Positions 12,264 through 28,321 of a DNA stretch of 64,000 bases are shown piece after piece. Source of the DNA: Rhopalosiphum padi (taxonomy: Eukaryota > Arthropoda > Insecta > Hemiptera > Aphididae); contig NC_083597.1 in the NCBI RefSeq assembly GCF_020882245.1, positions 38,232,652 to 38,296,651 on the forward strand, given 5' to 3'. The translations under genes were made by a program, and so were the position numbers. The notes below the pieces were generated by a model. It worked only from the letters and a program-made list of their open reading frames with translations, had not been told where the DNA came from and did no database searches. The stretch's first letter is position 1. Each line of letters begins with the position of its first letter.

Positions 12264-15200
12264 CGTCCGTTGTACACATAATAATATATAGGCGTATTCA
12301 GCGCCGGTGTCGTCTGGCGAGTGTGTACAATAGTCGCAGTGCCAATCGGACGACCTAGTGGTTTTTCACGTATTATTAACTGGGTCACAGGGTCGACCTA
12401 CATAATATACATTTTTGTGAAGGCGTGTCGTGTCGATTCGACCCATTTGCTGTGAAACGTAGTATACTGAGTTGTATAATTATACTGTAATTATTATTAT
12501 TACACGCGAATCCGTCGGAGGCTGTGGCGGCCGAAATGCAGCCGAGCCTAAAAGTAAACTTTGGACCGTTGTCAAGCTGACCGGTGTACGCTGCACGACG
12601 ATCAAAAGTGCCGGCTGATGCGTTTATAAATAACTACGATATTATATTAAAGCTACACAGCAGACACAACAGTAGAACACACGGCCAAACTGCAGCAAGC
12701 TTAGAAAAAAAACCATAAATTGGTCACTGATACATGCAATAGTAATATATTTATCATTATAATATACGCGTGGTTATCTAAAAGTGTTTACGTTAGTCTT
12801 TCCGCCATCATCACATAGCATAAAATTAAATATATGCTACGGATATTAACACTGCATCGTTTAGCCCATTTATAACATAAAGAGAAATACGTACAATACG
12901 TACAATATAAATATGTGCATTGTGCATATTGCATTGCATTGCATACAGATGCACACGTTATAATAGGCATGCCGTTGTACAATGATATATAAAATAATAA
13001 AGTGTTGTAACACATCATGTTGCAGGGTGTCTATTTGTGGGGTCACTTCTGCAGTTAGGTTCTGTCCAATAACTTTTGAAATGCTGATTTCGAACGCTCG
13101 ACTGAAATTTATGTACTCAATTGTAATATTGTTTCAAATATACAATATACAATATTATTGTAATACAATGTCATAATAATTAATTGACTATAGTCTAAGA
13201 GACTTCTCCAATCTGACTACGAATATTAGCTCGGAAGCAAACTGAGTATGAGAAACCATGCGTGTATATATGTATAGTATGACGTATACCAACACGTGCG
13301 GAGACATCGATACACGTAGGCGAAATCTGATTAGACTTCCATAGTGTATTTATATAATATTTGACATATCACGGAGTTGGGAGAGACACGTGTCTATACG
13401 AGTGACGGGAAACGATATTAATTATTATAATATACCTATGTGTGGTTTCGTGGAGTTATTATCAATTGTCATAACATTTATAGCACGCACGTGGATGACT
13501 TCCGGTTCGCGCAGCATCACGTGGACGCAGCATCTATCCTGCGGTTTACAACTGCAGTACATCGCACTGCAAACGGACAGGCGCGTGACACGCAATGATG
13601 GCAAAATTCTGTCGGTAATGAATAGTAAAATTTTTACAGGACTAGCCGAAAAAAAATGGAATATAATACGAATTTCAAGACGAAAACTGAAGAAAATCGA
13701 AACTCTTCGCGCTCTTCTCGCCTAGGATTTTATAAAATTAATTGTAGTTTCTCAGTTATACAGTCTTCACCACGGACACGTGCAGGTCGTGCAGGTCTGT
13801 ATAAAATTTACACGCAATTGCGGTCCCTACGAATTTCGTAGCTGATCATTTGTTGCCGTTCGCCGTTGACCTGGAAATAGTCTTACAGCGATAAAAATAC
13901 ATACTATGACGACGTTATGTCATTAATATTATAAATAATGTGTTATACGAGAAAAATTAAGGCGCGTGCGCTATCTACAGCCTCGTTTACCGTGATTCAC
14001 TTGCAACGGGACCATGTTTCCGCACAAACACCGCGGTATACCTACTACTTGTAGCCATATCTAATATTATAAGTAAAACTAAGTATAGACCATTTGGACG
14101 ATTGGGCAACACCAGTCTTGCTACATTACCGCAGATCAATGCCGTCATTCGCAATCTATATAATCATATATAATATTTATACATACATTTTTTTTTATCT
14201 TGAGAGCCACAATAATAATATACGAAATATATTATATTGTATTCACTTAGTGTAATCGTAGTTTTCATTAAACTAATAATATTTTGAGTAATCTTTTTAT
14301 ATGGATCATTTTTTCGTGAAATCTGAAGATGATAGTTTTATCATATAATACAAGTTTTAATTTTTTTAACATGGATATATATTGTTTTAATGGACTGTAT
14401 GTAATTGAACATTTTTTTTTTGTCACAGTAGATGGCATGATATTGTAGACTATAGTTGTACTGCCACTGCAGTAGTACTACATAAGATTGTATAATTTTT
14501 ATTGTCAGTATACATTGTCTGACTCGATATGAGAGATCATTAAGTATTATAAGACGGTTGAGGTTGAACAATTATTTAATATAAAATGAAATTTTATTTA
14601 TTTTTCGAATTTTGTATGAAAAATAAAATAGTTACAATAACATTAACAAACTTAGGGAAAATATACGTAAAAAGAAGAAAATATACAAAGAATTTCTACA
14701 TAAAAATGGACATTACTACGGGGAATTGTCAAATTACGTATGTCAATAGGTCATAAATACAAAATTACGAGAACAGCAATAGAAAAGTGTGAAACAAAAC
14801 TTTGTATATCTATGTTTTAAAGTTTCTGTTAAGTGAAACTGTCATAACACTACTAAAATAAAAAAAATAAAATAAAATAATACAAATAATACTATCATAT
14901 TATAGATAATAATAATAAATACATCGAATAATTAAAAAAATGTAATTTCGTTTAAACTCAATTCATACTTTTTCATTAGTACTTTGTACTCTAATAATTC
15001 AACATATATATAATATATACATATACATAAAACATTTATAATAAAATACAAAATAACATGTATATTCATGTTATTAGCTAGAATTTTATGAAAAATTATC
15101 CATTTAATATACCTAATTAATTAAAAATATTACATAAAGTAAGATTTTCTATTTTATAAAATATCAAATATACAATGCCCATTTTATGAACACAAGCTTT

Positions 15201-18200
15201 AATTGCACAATATGATCCTGGCTCATAAAATAGATATCTATTTCTTGAAAAATATGATTACACTAAGTGGATGAGAGAGTAGTGTTACTATTAATGTGAC
15301 GTACATATTTTTTTTGTACAACATGCCTAATTTTTTGATTTTTAATTTTTGCATGTAATTTGTAGATTTTTGTATCACTCACTAGCGAAGTAACGACACT
15401 TTACAAAAAAGAAGTTTTTAATGGTATTTCTTTATAATAATATATAAAACACTAACACTTCGTATTTCAAATATTTCAATAAGGTTTTTTTTTCTTTACC
15501 TGTAAAATCAACTTACGTGGATTTACCACATTATCGACGAATAATAAATAATTTCTCCTACTTCCAACGTGTATATTATGAAAGGTCGGGTCTATATTAA
15601 ATATTATGAAGTATGACATATTAAATATATCGATTATTGGAGAGCCGTAGAAGGTATAAGTTTCAGCTCAAAACTATATTGTTGTTTATAAATTCGCATT
15701 CATGTCATACCAATATATTGTATCCTTTACTTACATATTAAAAAGGGCGTTTATTAACAAAAATATCTAACAAATATAATAATTACTATAATATACTATA
15801 TACTATATTACTGTAATTACTCTATAACTATAACAAATTAATAAATTATTTTGTAAACCTTAAGTGTTTGTCTTTTTAAAATATGTAATTAATAATTATC
15901 GTGCATTTAAATAAGATATAAAAATCATAAATTGAGAAGAATAAAATGATATATTACAAGGTTAGTTAATAAGTTATAAAATTAAATATCTTCCAGTTAT
16001 TTCTGTTATATTCTATGTACACCAACGCCAGAAATAGTCACTGAAAACTTGGTAATAAAGACGCACAGGCAATATCATCGTTATTTTATAGTCCCTGCAG
16101 CTGGACCGGAGTGATGCTGGTCACAGATACGTCTGCAGTACTACGTCACGTATATTAATAATACAAATAGTGCATTACGATAACCACAGTATGGCGATTT
16201 CCGTTTTCTTATACCATCAAACAATATTTGTTGATATCTTCTGTTGAACAAATGTATAATATTTATTTAGTGTTTTCGCCGCATGTTTAGCTCGTAATTG
16301 GTGTATAGGTAAGTGTATTACGGTATCTACTCGTAACTCGTTAGTGAAACCATTTCATTTATACGATTATCATTATATTAATGTAAAGTCATTATTGTCA
16401 TTAGGTAATTACATTTCGCATGAATAATTCTCAATTATAGTTATAATATTTAGGTATGATATTTTAATATTTTAAATGCGATGTTCCACAAAGCCATTAA
16501 TGGTTTTAACGTGTGGGTAAATTAAATTTAAAGTTATTCAATTATCTAAAGTGATTTAAGAAATAATGTAGAGAACATAATACAGGAACCTACTTTCTAC
16601 CTACCTATATCATGATAATATTACAATAAATTAAAATTATAAAATTCCAACGTTCAAACGGACGTTGGAATTTTATTATATTTATATCGTTACTCAATGA
16701 TAAAGGAAACACATTATTAAATACTTTTTGTGCATTGTTTGAGGACACCGATTTAATAACTTTAATTTTTTTCCATATCAATATGTCAAAAAGTCAGAAA
16801 CCTTATCATATTTTTACCAACACACTTATTATAAAATAATAATATACTTTGTATACTCTTATATTCTCCAGCGATAATATACATTTCTTTAGTGATCCAT
16901 TGGTGTGTGTATATGTTGGCCGTTGAGATTTTTATAAAGTTCTGTCCTCGTCCGCATCATATTATAATGAATTATTTTAATGTCGAGTGTTTGATTAGCC
17001 ACGCATTTAGCTGTAATTATTATTGAATAAAATAAATTGAAAACGATAAACGATATGAGATAGCATACATATATTTTAATCGATTGATAAAATTAAAAGA
17101 TTTAAAAAGAATTTCATAAATATTTGCCATATATAAATTTACTATTACACCTGAATTTAGATAACACGTGGCACATTAAAATATAACGCAGGAGTTATAT
17201 TTTATATAATATAAAACGCGAGAGAGATATTTCTATTTTTTTTTTTCGATTTCTATAATCGAATTAAATACAAAGAGTTGGTTTGTTACGCTTGATCGAA
17301 TGTACCATGAAATATATATACAATAATGTATACGTAGATATCAAAATCGTTCTTCCGAAAAAACGCACTAGAAATATAATATAGGCAGTACACTACAACA
17401 ATATATTTAAATATTTTGTAGTTTTATTGTCGTTTATTATTTTACTTATATGGGTGGCTAAACGGCCTCTACTGTAAATAATATAATGTGTATCGTGTGA
17501 AATGTGTTTGTGAAAAAGCAATAACATTTTTTAGGAAAACGATAGAAAAAGAGTTAGTACCTAACGTGCATACAGTGTATTATATTATATACATTATATA
17601 TTAGGTATATATACTTCAACTTACATACATATGTAACAATTTACACACGGTAATTTAGTATATATTGTACAAAAGTATACTTTTAAATGAACAAACTCTT
17701 TAGTTTGAGAACTTGAGGCCTTCGACAACTAGTAACTCAACTTTCAACAACTTATAAATAAATACTAAATAAAGTAATAAATAATAGTATAGTTATAGGT
17801 GAATAGTTTACATACTATTTCACAGCTAGACGTTTAATGACAATTTTTGACAGTAACTTCTCTTACCGTCCACTCCAATAAATTTAATCTAATGAATTTT
17901 CCAAAGAATGAAAAAATATATACATTTATTGTTTGGGCAAGTATAATATTCATTATTATTTTTTATAATCTTTTTATCGATGTACATAGTTCTGTAGTTC
18001 TGTTTACAGATCTTAGAACTTTTAATAATTTAGGTTATGTTTTATTTAAAAAATAATGGATACGATTTTGACCGGGCACGTTAAATTAAAAAAACAAAAC
18101 GGCTTGAGTTCATGCTCAAAAATTAAATTAATAATTTAAATCCTGCTTCCAAATAAGGAAATCATACCATAGATCTTAGTTAGGATCTTAATGGCTTTGG

Positions 18201-21200
18201 TTTTTTTGTGTTAGACAATTTAATAATTCACGTTTCTGTTCTAGTTCACTATGTTAATAATTTCTTTACTATATACAGTTAAAAGTTTAAAACTGAGGTT
18301 ATTTTCCTCGAAACCAATTCCTAGGGCAATTTTTAGTGTTCATAATCGTAAATAATTCATATGAACTTCAACGTGTGTATGTAGGACTATATATATAGGA
18401 CTTAATGTCGATTACAGCACGATCGCTCGGATTGGTCAATCACTAGAATTTTCATCTGTCTTGGTCAATTTCATCGCAGAACGTAAAGATATGAATTGTA
18501 AACAATTTCTCCTCTATAGTGAATTCAGTATGTATGACAAATCGTTATGTCGCGTCTCTTTGATGTTTTGATATTATCATTCGGTTGCAAAGCGTGTTGG
18601 TAATTATTGTGTCCCGACGCAAAACTGGTAATAATAATTTTCGAACGTACATAGCACACACTCACTAGTTCACAAAATCAGCCATCAGATTCCGACACAA
18701 AGGACTAATAAATGTGTATACGAAATATTATTAAACGTTCGTGAAACAACGATCAACTTATTAGAGTACTTAGCTTTAACGAGTACTGCAAACTGCGTGT
18801 AACACTTAATGTGTACTACAACTAATGTCTTGAGACGTTATATACCGACACGAAATGCAGCAGTCCCAACTTATAGACTATTGGAGATATTGGTAACCTA
18901 TTATGTTTGTACAAACAAAATAATAATAATAATATAAGTTAATAATTATCACACTATATTTTCATATCATCAGTACTAGAGATGATTATCTTTCCACACA
19001 ACACGCAATAATATTATTATCAATCGAAACAAAATACCAAAATGTCGTAATAATTATCTATTGCAGACGTATTGTTAATATAATGTAAATGACATCGTGT
19101 TCTGAAGCATACATATATAGTATGCATAATAATACATATTATTTTTATTTAAAATTTTCATGTACGACCTATGCATTATATTCTATACACACCAGTACAC
19201 CACATTCTATAGACATAATATAGTACATACACATGTATAAATTGATTTACATTTCTATGCGGATGATAGACTCGTATAGACTTTAAAAATATCGAATCAC
19301 CTGGCACCAAATTTTGCGCTATTATACATATAGCCATATAGGAGCGTATCTTCTTAAGACTCGGGTAATTTTTTTTATTCCTTCGTTTTACAACTCCTAT
19401 AAGGTGGCCATACACATCGATTACGTTTTGACTCACGAAAATCAAATAATTTTTTCTGATATAAATACGGTTGTTATTGGTTACAAAAAATAAATTTAAA
19501 AAAAATAAAAATTGGTATATACTGTAGACAGATGGCCGTGTCTTCTACCGTTTGCATATGGCGATCAGAATGGATATATATTTTATGGCATGTGTCTGCG
19601 ATTAGACAAAGGGTTTTTAGCTGGAATTTTAGGATTTAGTTTAAATTAGATTTTTTGGCAGAACTCCATATTGTGTATATTAATATAATATAGTATCAAT
19701 ATGCCATTATATTTATTGTGTTGCATTATATATTTATATAGATGTGCAAAATAATAATAAAAAAAGGTTTATTTTTTGAAAAAATATTTTGAAAAACAAT
19801 CCGATCTTACTTATATACACAGATATTGCATCAAAACGTACCATATATAATTAGGCATAAATAAGCTGTAGTGCTGTACATTAAATTACGATAATATTCG
19901 ATAATTATATAAATTATAATATAATATACAAATATAGAATACACACAGACTATATAACGTTGCTATTATAACGATTCCAAGTGATGTTGACAATCGTGAA
20001 TAGAAAAGATGTAGCAATAAGTTGTAAAAATATTAAACTCAGAAAATATTTTTTAGTGTTTTTTTATTCACATATTTTTCTAAGTCCAAAATATTTATTT
20101 CAATTTGAAAGATGGTATAGCAGCTTTTATATGAAAAGGGGGCATCAACGTAAACATACAATATTACTGATAAAGAATGTGAAATAAAAGCGTCGGCAGA
20201 AACTATTGCATACCTACCTCATAGTTCAAAAATAAACAAATAATTATTTTGCAAGAAAAATGATACCGAACTTACCGAACTACCGAGAAGAAGATAATAT
20301 AAATATAGGATGACAGCACAATTAGTACAATAATAAATACACAATATTATATAGTATAATATAATTATTACATTTAAAGGCCAAAAAGAAAAAAAATATC
20401 AATCAATCAATCAAAAAAGAACGCCGAAGAAGAGCATAATATAATAGGTTTTGAAATGTACTTTGAAGATTGCAGCGTTTATAAATAATGTATTGTGAGA
20501 TTATAGCGCCTCGACGGAATGTTGAAATAATAATTGCACTATACTGCAGCATATACTTATTATTATATTATTATGGTGCGCTGGCGCGCTGTAATAAATT
20601 TACCGTCGAATACAAGAAAATTAAATATTTCAGTGGCTGAATCTTCTATTTAATTTTGTGAATGCGACGAGACGATTAAACGCGCATATTATTTCAGGAG
20701 TACTGCGAAGATGTTATTATAGTTTATTATTAATACGTCATACCGTACGTCATTACTCATTATGCGATGAAACACGCATATACGTTTCAGGGAAGAGAGT
20801 AGATAACTGAGACGGTTTTCATTTCGTTATTGGTAGATACGATAGTATAGGCACGTCGTTAAAGGAGATAAACACGGATAGTATGTAGTACTTATAGAAC
20901 CTATATAGTAAATACGTTAAGCCCGTACGACGGTTTAGCGAATAAATATGAAAACGACTGATTCAAAGGTCTATACTGGTATCATGAGCATTTTATATGT
21001 ATATACCTATAGGTGCACTTACATGGAAAACATATTTTTGGGAATTTATAAGTAAAAAATGAAAAGTAATGTTAATTTATCTTTAGGAAATCATCATAAA
21101 AGTGTTTGCCATAAATAAATTGTATTACAAAGGACATGAAGTTCTAACCTGGTCTAGATAAACTTTTGGATAATCCTATATCTATACGAACGTTCGTTTT

Positions 21201-21409
21201 TATGAAGAAATTCGGCGAGTAGGTTTAAACACTTTAAACACCCAATCACCGGGGCATGTATACATGTCTAGTATAAGTTTATACTACTTGTTTCTTTTAT
21301 CGAACAATATTCTTGATCTTAAAATATATTAACATTTTTGGAAAAGAAATTAATTTTTAATATTTTTTTCATTATACTGTTTTAAAGATTTTTACTTTTT
21401 AAATGACAA
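12264..21409. other. Long AT-rich spacer
   Basis: No supportable gene. The more GC-balanced part at 13200-13860 contains an open frame of 111 codons from a GTG (13390-13725) with no motif and no usable intron, treated as chance. The frames at 14341-14571, 17847-18056, 19176-19445 and 19981-20187 are AT-driven. A hairpin lies at 16639-16676 and an AATC tetranucleotide run at about 20399-20413. Confidence 0.45.
16639..16676. repeat. 15-bp perfect hairpin
   Basis: The arm ATAAAATTCCAACGT (16639-16653) pairs exactly with ACGTTGGAATTTTAT (16662-16676) across the 8-nt loop TCAAACGG. The GC-containing core separates it from the background TA palindromes. The stem is shorter than a usual insect pre-miRNA, so a microRNA call is not supported; it may be a relic of an inverted-repeat element. 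Confidence 0.8.
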
Positions 21410-21491
21410 CATACATTTTTAATTTCATATTCTATTTCGACTTTTATGTAACGAAATATTCTGCTTCAGAATATTAAATTAAAAATGTATG
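21410..21491. repeat. Inverted repeat, 23-bp arms
   Basis: The arm at 21410-21432 (CATACATTTTTAATTT...) matches the reverse complement of 21469-21491 with one mismatch. AT-rich sequence outside the arms (about 21340 and 21560) also looks weakly complementary. This may be the core of a diverged palindromic MITE; no clear termini or target duplication were found. Confidence 0.6.
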
Positions 21492-24400
21492 TTTTTATCC
21501 AAAAGAAGTTCAAAATTAAAAAATATTAACGATAAAAAGTAATTAAAAATATTAAAAAATAAAAAATGTTGTTGTATTTCGACTACAAATACTGTGAAAA
21601 AAAAATATTTTCAAAACCATATTAATAGATTTTGAAAAATTGAGTGTTGTTCGACAAAAAAATCAACTAATTATGTCAACAGAATCGTGCGAGCAGTCAG
21701 AAACAACCTTTATTAATATCAACAGAACATCGGCTATTATATAACAATAATATGTAATAACATGGTGACTGGTGGATTTTGTACATATTATACGGTTTGT
21801 TGTCATCTCGGCAGTCGGTCGTATCCAATAGTGTTCTATATATATTAATATATTATATAGTACATTAGTACATACCTATTTATATACTTATATATGTGAG
21901 GCCTTGGGGGTATCCGGCAGTTGTAATATACAAACAATTTTATATACATAATATTATGTGCGTACTGCTCGTTAGGTCTCTCTGGCCCGTTTACGACTCT
22001 CGCGTATAATAAGTCCATTGCCCACGTACGAAAAAAAAATAATATATAAATTAATAAGACATAACAGAAAAAGGCGAGTTCGTTCCCCGAGGTCGATAGG
22101 TATCCGTCGGCATTTGGGTCTTTATATTTTGAAATAATATGAAATATAATGAAACAAAAAATGTTTCCAATGACACGCCTTTTTCTGTATGATGATGGCT
22201 ATTAGCCGCGCGGCCGTTTTCGTTGTGTGTGGCACGATAACAGATAGTTATAATATCGTGTATTCGTGTACTATACGAGAGAGTATTAAACTATAGTAAT
22301 AATATAATGAAAAATTTCGTATATTATACAATACGCGTCAGTCGGTGGCGCGTTGACAATATTATAATAACGACTGCTGCAGCTGCACATTTATAGCTGC
22401 ATGGACCACCGCCTGGTTAAATGCTATAAGTACTTAAGCGTTTCAACATGGTTGGGAGGAGAAAATGTGTGCGAAATGGTAAAATTTTGAAAACCACATT
22501 CTTCTTTTTGGCACCATCGTTTATAACTTTGTATGTCGTTTTTAAGAGACAAATAGCTCAAAAGCGAATAAGTGTTTGCGTTTTTTTAAATCTTAGGTGG
22601 TCAATTTTTTTTATTCATTTATTTTACGGACACATTTTCCAATTTCAAGTATATTTACAGTAGTGATAATCGTGATTAAAGTAACAAATTTAATTTAAAA
22701 TATAGTAATTTTTAATGCATTTAATATTGCTAATACGGAAATATAGTCTACGGAGACATTTTAAATGTCAAAATATGTACATTTCTGCCATAATGTTGGT
22801 TGATTTTTAAAGTTTCATTAAGAGGAGAGAGATAATGTATAATAATATACGCGTACCTGAAAAAACAAGGCAATACACTATACAACCGTCAACCTGTATA
22901 TAGTGTATATATTATATTGTTATGGTACTTACATGTTATGTCCACTCAAAAACGTATCGGCGATACACATATTATCGTAATGATCCACGTCACGACGTAT
23001 CTACGAGGTATAGCTGATGATCACCCAGACGTCAGAATGTATATCAGGAACTCGTTTTTTCGTTTTTTTTATACTGTATATACCTACAGTTTTACGACCG
23101 TTGGTTTTCTAACGGTTTTTTAACGTCACCAGTACTTTTTTTTTTATTCAACTCATTATTATATTACTGCACCTGTACATATAAGTCATAATCATTATAA
23201 CGTTTTCGATATATAGGTAGCGAGTTGTATTTAATGTTTGCAAGATATGATCGTACTATATTTCACAATTTTTTTCGATTTATTACTTTCCCGTTCAATG
23301 ACGACTGATCTCATCAGTTTTCAAATGACACATAATTTTACTGTTGAATATTATAGGTATTTACAACATCAAGTATCGGACACTTAGTTACAAAACGTAT
23401 TAAGGTACAAGCATTATAATATTATGTAATATGACATTTCTTAAATGTCATTCAAAGATCGTATACGAATGATAGTTTTGATTATTTTTGAAGTCGATTG
23501 GATCGAGAAAGGCAAACACTGTAAGTTCTTGTAATGACTAATAATTATACAATACTTGGAACTGTAGAAATCCTCGAAAAATTATAAAACGGCGAGACCA
23601 ATTAGTTTTCTCGTACAAAGTCGTATAGGTAAGAGGTAAACAAACATTTAGTACACACATACACACACACACACACACACGCTCATGTATTTATACATGT
23701 GTTTTGGTATTACCGCAATCAGATTATTAGCATACGCATGGCTAATGACTTAATGAACGATACAAATATTAGGTAATTTAAATATGCTTATTTTACCTGT
23801 TGCCTGAATGTATACAATAATATAATTATACACATGCAATTATTATGATTCGCCAAGAAAATGTAGTAAGACTATAAGTATGCGGCGACATCGAACCAAT
23901 GACCAGTGGTACATATTGTATACTACTAAAACGCTATAACATAGTAGAGGTATTATTCATATAGTTACAGCTAGAACGAGTCGACGAGACGACGACGAAT
24001 TAAAAATAATAAATAAACTATAACAGTGTGACTATGAACAACACTGTAAAGGTTTTAATAAACACAGTAATATTATATTGAAATATTATATGCGTATTAC
24101 TAAAATATTAATGTTATTTTGATTATGACTGCAGACGTCAGAGATTATTATTGAGTCATAGATAAAACGGAACGGTTTTGGTCTGCCTTGAAATTATATA
24201 TAATATAATATAAATATGTAATTATTACGGCCAAAGACCAAAGTATACTAATAGTATTATAGGGATACCTTTTATACGTTATTGTATATATTATGTTGTA
24301 CCTAATAAGCTTAAGTGTTTGTAAATATTTCATGATGTTTTCGAAAGAAAAATTACACACTTACGATAAATTATTATAATGAAGTGCTTTGGAATGCATA

Positions 24401-24929
24401 GAACGTAATTTTTTTAAACGTAAAATGTACAAAAGAATCATTAACCTATTTGTTTTATTTCACGTTCTATTATATAGATGCACGTAAGCTACAATACCAC
24501 AATGGGATATAGGTATAACTGTTTGGGATGATACTGCACAATCAATTTACATATAAACTGTTTTAATAAAAGAAAATAACAATAATATATGATAATATGT
24601 CGTAAGCGCGTAAAATATATTTTTGTATAGTTTCGTATTTTAGTCAAATAATAAAATACGTCGATGAAACCCAAACAACCCAAAACACGTTGAAGATAAA
24701 TTACTTAAACGACATCCCAGTAATATTGACAAAGTATAGAATATTACAAGGACCATAAACGGCATAAACATTAAGACGTAATATTAATGTATTGAGTTTT
24801 ATTTTTTTGTTAAACATATATTAGATATAAATCGAACACGCATTCGTAGAAATTAGTCATTATGTTTTTTGATAAATTAAATAAACAACGCTACACAATC
24901 ATGCAGCATCATCGTATAGGTATATAGTA
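21492..24929. other. AT-rich spacer with microsatellites
   Basis: The stretch contains an AC microsatellite at about 23660-23680 and many short palindromes. The frame at 22448-22663 (71 codons) is hydrophobic and phenylalanine-rich with no start context or motif. Nothing further is supportable. Confidence 0.45.
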
Positions 24930-25420
24930 TATCATTTATTTGTTTATTTTAATTAACGCCAGGAAGGCTCGAGTACAGATAAAATGAGTTGGTTAACATA
25001 AGTATGATTACATGTTATGAGTATAATATAAAGTAATAAGACATAATATAACAATAACATAATGAAAATCAATAATTATAATAAATAATTAGAGTAATGA
25101 TGCTTTAGGTCAGGTAGAATATTAAATAAGAAATCAAAGTTAGAAAAATTAACTTCAATAAAGAGTTGTCAGAGTAGTGTAGATTGACTATATAATAATA
25201 TTTTGTTGTTTTTAAATGCAATTTTAGATATAAATACATAATGATCGGAGTAGTACTGAGGTACTTGAAGAGATGTACATCCAAGTAATGGAAAGTAAGG
25301 TATACTATCATTTAATAATTTGTATATAAGAAGGACATATAAACTATTTTGCGATGCGTTGAAAGGGAATCAAGTTTTAAGTTATCCGGGAGATTGTTTA
25401 TAGTAAAATTATCAAAATAA
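24930..25420 (-). mobile_element. Non-LTR retrotransposon 3' end, decayed
   Basis: Read on the minus strand, this carries the C-terminal end of a LINE reverse transcriptase in pieces. NNLPDNLKLDSLSTHRK continues as IVYMSFLY; after a frameshift comes IYKLLNDSIPYFPLLG, then VPQYYSDHYVFISKI and, past one internal stop, a tail with FSNFDFLFN. This follows the usual order in jockey/CR1-like elements: a leucine-rich SL..RR....FLYKLLN block, a VP....RH..LF block and a short acidic end. The sequence closes on the minus strand with AATAAACAAATAAATGATA near 24930, typical of a LINE 3' tail. At least one frameshift and one stop show it is dead, and the 5' part is missing. Confidence 0.72.
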
Positions 25421-28321
25421 TTTTGTCAGATTAGCGATTAAAAATAATATAGTAAAAAATAAAAATATCAATATTATACAATACATAAAACTATCTCAGT
25501 GTAATCTTCCGGAAACAAATTTACGTCGAATAAATGATTTTAAGGTTGACTTAATAATTGTTTTTATCGTGATTTTTTACTATAGATAACAATTTTCAAA
25601 CGAGATAATTATTTCTATACATTTAGTTTTCATTGTTTTTTGTTTTAGAAATATATTGATAGTGTGTATATACTTTTTAATAAGCACAATATAGTATGCA
25701 GATCAGATTCAAAAATTAATTAATACTATTTAGTATTCAATGCATTCCTATTCATAATCAACCCTAATATTTGATCATATACTGATTTTACAGATAGTAT
25801 TGGGATGGCCCCCGCAGTTCCCCAGAAAATGAATTCACTTTAAATTAGCTGTATACAATATATTATATATTATTATTCACGCGAAACAAATTTTATATGA
25901 AAGGAAATAGTCAAAATTCGTTTAACTGAATTTGCTTAATTAGAACGAACATACTATATAGCATTTTTCAGATTGCGTCTTGTATATGATACGAATTATT
26001 ATATACATTAATCAATAATTAGTAGAAATTATACATTAATTGATGCTCCAAAAAGTGCTATCATCAAGATATTTTAATGAATCGTCTTGTATAATAATCG
26101 AATTCATATTTTATAAGCCTCGTTTTAAATCGTATTAAATCTACGAAAGACTTCGTCACACATACACATATATTTATTGCATTTAGTTAAAAATAATAAT
26201 ATATTATATTCGTCAACAATATAATAATTGACACATAAATCGCATAAGATAGAAAGTATTTGGTGTCTTTAAGCTACTATATGTACGATTAAATACAATT
26301 TATAATCAGATGAAAACAGTTTAGAACACTATTTAATATATGATTATTTAGGTTATTCTATGCGAGGACGTATATAAGACATCATATCATATATTTTAAT
26401 TTGTATAGAAAAACGGCGCTTTTAAAGAGTTTCATCGGCGAACGAAATAAAAAATTATATTTTTAACTATAAAACTATTTCATAATGTGATAAATGACAC
26501 ACATACATCCGTCTTATCTGATAAAAATAATAAATAAATAAATAATAAGTGGTCGATAAGTTTATCGACACACATATACGACCGAATGTGTTGAGATAAA
26601 TCGAAAAGATAACCCGTAAACTATTATAATATGAGTTTTTCAATGATCGGAATTGTAAACTATTGCGTAGATGTATAACCTATGACAATTGAGTGATTAT
26701 ACTGTGGAGAACTGATACAAATGGTATACATACGATACGAAATATATCAATAATTAATAACTATATAACTATATATATAATATATTATATACAGTGAAAA
26801 ATTCGTTGTGCAACATCAATAATACAACGCTGCACTCTGCGCATATAAATATAATATGACGCTATATTATCCTTCCGCTTCCTGCAGCAATACGACAGTA
26901 TATGTAGACATCGAATGGTTTCTGTTTATTATTTAGATTTAATATTGTATAACAGTGTCACATTTAAATTCGAAATAGCTATCTGCTATAGCTTATAAAT
27001 AAGCTTTCCTTCGTTCCTTGTCATCACAATATTCAAATTTCAAGTTTTTTTGCCGCATTCATCGTACCGATATTAAGAAAAACGTATACCATTAGCTTTC
27101 GAGTAAATCATGTTATTACATTATATTACCGCAGTAAGATGCACGATGTAATGATTAAAAATCAAATACTACTGAAACGTTTTATGCAATTCACAATTTT
27201 AATTTCAAACATTTTACTATTTAATACACGTACCTATTCGTATAGGTATATAGTCATCATATCCATAACCTAAAACGGAATTACAGCAAAACGCATTAAT
27301 GGCGACGTAATAATAAAATATAGTATTTATTTATATTATAATTTATATTATCCACGTTGTTTTAGATTTTATCACGAAATCTCAACCAGGAACCAAAAGC
27401 CATTGTCCGATTACGTAATATGTGCAAACAATACATACTCGATATCAATTTATCGCATCAAATGGAAATAACTATACCAAGTCGTAGGGGAGGGAGCCGA
27501 GGGAGGGCAATAAACTATGGAATTTCCGGCCTATTCATGTGCCGACAATGATTTTACTAAAATATGGATGTAGTGAAAATCGCATAACACATTGAGATGG
27601 TGTGCATCATGCGGGAAATTGAAATGTTCAAATATGTGTATATTTATTTTCAATAAGCATTTCTTATATATATATGTGTATATACGTATACGCGTTGTAA
27701 AATTATGTATAATAGCCTACAGGGATATATGAGGGGAGGGGCAGTAGGCGTAAAACTCCTTCCAAACGACTATAACTCTTTGAATTTATTAGACGACAGA
27801 TTATCAGTAGGTATAATTACATTGTCAATTTATTGGTACTGGCTCCACACGGACGACGATACTTTATCGACAATATGATATATAAATCACTTATAAACAG
27901 ATAAGATTTGTCACAGTCTATACTCTATAGTATTACGCTGCACTATATAACCTCATATCTAATTTAGTTATAATTTAGAGTGTTATTAAGTTATTAAATT
28001 AATTTGCATAAGCAGTAAAAATACAAGTACCCAAGCAATAATAGTTTATAAGTTAACATCAAACATAAATCATTTTGAGACGTACTTTGCAAAATGATGA
28101 ACGTGTGATCGAAAAATGTACAATTATACTATCGAGTAAACTCCACGACGTGTGTGCTAAAAGAGTAGAATTGTTTTTGGGTAAAAAGGGTACTAATTAT
28201 TAAAGGAAAATCTGGTCAATGGGACTTTTAGTCATATAAAATCTGTCCGTTCGACAATTTTGAGTGACTAAGCTCTGATATATTATAAATTCATTACATC
28301 GGTACTAAAACTTGTTACAGC
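25421..28321. other. AT-rich spacer, no gene seen
   Basis: The stretch holds an AAATA run near 26530-26545, dispersed TA palindromes and two purine-rich patches (GGGGAGGGAGCCGAGGGAGG near 27487 and GAGGGGAGGGG near 27732). No reading frame above background. Confidence 0.5.

Noticed and set aside
13390..13725. 111-codon plus frame
   Set aside because: Starts from GTG, has no motif, and its only internal donor and acceptor pair is far too close (about 27 nt) to be an intron.
16639..16676. Hairpin considered as a microRNA precursor
   Set aside because: The 15-bp stem and 8-nt loop are too short for a canonical animal pre-miRNA.
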